From: Anaerolineaceae bacterium | GTDB lineage: Bacteria; Chloroflexota; Anaerolineae; Anaerolineales; Anaerolineaceae | DNA: 7,522 nt | Assembly (NCBI GenBank): GCA_011620445.1 | Contig: WOZB01000191.1 | Coordinates: 1-7,522, forward strand | Direction: 5' to 3' | In this document: positions 6,164-7,522 of the stretch, piece after piece | Position numbering within the stretch: the stretch's first letter is position 1 | Layout: each line of letters starts with the position of its first letter | Program-made: the position numbers and the translations under genes | The notes under the pieces: generated by a model | Told to the model about the DNA's origin: nothing | Databases searched by the model: none | Seen by the model: only the letters and a program-made list of their open reading frames with translations

Positions 6164-7065
6164 GATTGCTTGGGTTGGTCTTCTTTCTGCAGCATCAGCT
6201 GGAAAGCGTTGATTGAGACCTCAAGCATATCCAGGCTGGGTTCACGCGTGGAGAGTTTCTGAAGCCAGAGATTGGGTTGCATCAAGGTTTTGACTAACTT
6301 TGAATTTTCCATATTTCTGGCTGCCCATTGAATGTACTCATAGGCGATGCCGGCAATTAATGGGAGCATAACCACACGTGAAACTAAACGCAATAGAATG
6401 GAAAGGGGGCCAAGTAAAGCAAAAACAAACGTGGAGATCACCAGGAAGGTCAGCAGAAAGGAGGTGCCACAGCGGGGATGGCAGGTACTCATCCCAGCAA
6501 CTTTTTGTGGAATGAGCTCGATGCGGGCTTCGTAGGCATTTATGGTTTTATGTTCTGCGCCGTGGTACATGAAGGTGCGCTTAATTTCCGGCATTTTACC
6601 GACAACTGTAAGGTAGATAACAAGAACAATCAAACGCAAAACGCCTTCAATGACGTTTCCCCACCAGACCCCCAGGTTGAGTGCCTGGTCCAGCTTTCCG
6701 GCAATAAAGGCTGGAAGGATAAAAAAGAGGATAACGGCCATGGAAAGCGAGAAAAGCAAGGTAAAGAAGAGCGAACCGCCTTCCAGTTTTTCATCTTCGC
6801 CAGTCTGGTAATTGGCCGCTTTGGTTAGCATGCGCGTTCCCAAGCCCATGGAATCCCACAGCCCAAAGATTCCCCGCAAAAATGGGGTTTTCATCAATTT
6901 GCTTTGATAAACGGAAGGTAAATCTTCCTGGTAGGTTACGATGCTGCCATCTGGCTTGCGGCAGGCCATGGCGAGGTTCTTCCTGCCGCGCATCATGACT
7001 CCTTCAATAACTGCCTGACCTCCGTAGGAGGGGAGGCGCAACTTGGGCTCAGATTTTAACATCAT
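6160..7065 (-). CDS. DUF1385 family membrane protein (YqhQ-like), function unknown
   Basis: 301 aa from the ATG at 7065. Family signatures are GGQAVIEGVMMRG (15-27), FLRGIFGLWDSM (62-73), YHGAEHKTINAYE (168-180 region) and CHPRCGTSF (195-203). Predicted membrane helices lie at about 98-122, 138-156, 203-218 and 222-245. The His, Glu and Cys residues clustered in the two central motifs, on either side of a loop facing the membrane, look like a metal site, and annotators often call the family a metal-dependent enzyme, but I know of no assigned reaction. The start overlaps the peptidase stop as TGATG; a longer frame from an ATG at 7119 would run back into the peptidase gene and adds unrelated residues. 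A second in-frame ATG follows immediately (7062). comEA overlaps its 3' end by 4 nt. Confidence 0.88.
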   Translation of the reverse strand: MMLKSEPKLRLPSYGGQAVIEGVMMRGRKNLAMACRKPDGSIVTYQEDLPSVYQSKLMKTPFLRGIFGLWDSMGLGTRMLTKAANYQTGEDEKLEGGSLFFTLLFSLSMAVILFFILPAFIAGKLDQALNLGVWWGNVIEGVLRLIVLVIYLTVVGKMPEIKRTFMYHGAEHKTINAYEARIELIPQKVAGMSTCHPRCGTSFLLTFLVISTFVFALLGPLSILLRLVSRVVMLPLIAGIAYEYIQWAARNMENSKLVKTLMQPNLWLQKLSTREPSLDMLEVSINAFQLMLQKEDQPKQS

Positions 7066-7522
7066 CAGGCTCTGAAACTTTCCAGGAAGCGGATGAAAGC
7101 CTGGACGCCAAGTTTCCATACTGTCAGGTTCTGGTGTTCGTTAGGGGAATGGATTTGATCATCCGGCAAGCTAAAGCCAGTCAGCAGCGACTTTACTCCC
7201 AGTTCTTTTTGCATGGTTGTGGCAACGGGGATGCTTCCGCCTTCACGACGGTAAGTAACCGGGCTACGCCAGGTTTCTTCCAAAGCTTTTGCCAGATTTT
7301 CTGCGCCAGGGGCTTCTCTTGCCAGGTAGGCGGGGCCGCCAGAGTGCTTGTAAAATGTAGCTCGCACTGTGTCAGGAACCAGGCTGGCAATAAAACGTTG
7401 TGCCTTCAGGTAGATGATCTCAGGGTCCTGGTTCGGCACCAGCCGGCAGGAGATTTTAGCTTTCGCGTAGGCAGGGATAATCGTTTTTGCCCCTTCACCG
7501 ATGAATCCGGAATAAAGGCCGT
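7065..7522 (-). CDS. M20-family dipeptidase, C-terminal part (5' end outside window)
   Basis: The frame is open from the window edge and gives the last 151 residues of a zinc-dependent M20 peptidase. The visible part opens with SGFIGEGAKTIIPAYAKAKI and then SCRLVPNQDP, which is the end of the dimerisation (lid) domain typical of CNDP/DapE-like dipeptidases. The catalytic domain then resumes with RREGGSIPVA and ends with DDQIHSPNE, whose His, 28 residues from the C-terminus, is the last zinc ligand of the family. The first half, with the other metal ligands, is not in the window, so activity and exact substrate (dipeptides, carnosine-like or acylated amino acids) cannot be judged. The internal GTG at 7439 is not a start, because the homology runs through it. 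Confidence 0.9.
   Translation of the reverse strand, partial: GLYSGFIGEGAKTIIPAYAKAKISCRLVPNQDPEIIYLKAQRFIASLVPDTVRATFYKHSGGPAYLAREAPGAENLAKALEETWRSPVTYRREGGSIPVATTMQKELGVKSLLTGFSLPDDQIHSPNEHQNLTVWKLGVQAFIRFLESFRA

Noticed and set aside
6478..6828. Plus-strand frame of 116 codons opposite the DUF1385 gene
   Set aside because: Overlaps the conserved motifs on the other strand; no similarity and no start signals.
7066..7119. Upstream ATG for DUF1385 at 7119
   Set aside because: It lies inside the M20 peptidase coding sequence; the TGATG overlap at 7065 is a more natural start just before the conserved GGQAVIEGVMMRG.

Overview
All protein genes in this window that I can call with confidence lie on the minus strand, so the biology reads from right (7522) to left (1). 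The window is ordinary bacterial chromosome, dense and operon-like. It shows no mobile element, CRISPR array, tRNA or rRNA. The organism is a bacterium of intermediate GC. The mix of a 7TM-HD c-di-AMP phosphodiesterase, YqeY, YbeY, a DUF1385 (YqhQ-like) membrane protein and a ComEA-type protein fits Chloroflexota (Anaerolineae-like) or a Firmicutes-like lineage. I favour Chloroflexota, but this is an impression from gene content and not a demonstrated placement.

Right block (7522 to 5594): the C-terminal part of an M20-family dipeptidase, then a DUF1385 membrane protein, then a membrane-anchored SLBB plus helix-hairpin-helix protein of the ComEA type. These three are chained by stop/start overlaps (TGATG, then ATGA), so they are almost certainly co-transcribed and translationally coupled. 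A 53-nt gap follows, holding two small palindromes and a TATAAT box directly in front of the next gene.

Middle block (5540 to 2456): yqeY, then a PgpH/YqfF-type 7TM-HD phosphodiesterase, then the rRNA-processing endonuclease ybeY, separated by 1 and 18 nt. This resembles the conserved yqeY...yqfF-ybeY neighbourhood of Firmicutes but lacks phoH between them. A hairpin with a T-rich tail after ybeY probably ends this unit.

Left block (2245 to 122): argF (ornithine carbamoyltransferase) and rocD (ornithine aminotransferase), 3 nt apart, with a good sigma-70-type promoter just upstream of argF and a strong intrinsic terminator after rocD. The two enzymes meet at ornithine, linking citrulline/arginine metabolism to glutamate semialdehyde and proline. 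Left of the terminator, bases 1-60 may hold the first codons of another minus-strand gene, but this is weakly supported.

I found no undescribed multi-gene system. The points most worth a second look are the argF-rocD pairing, the HDSG variant of the HD motif in the phosphodiesterase, a run of nine A at codons 7-9 of that gene, and the palindromic element ahead of yqeY.
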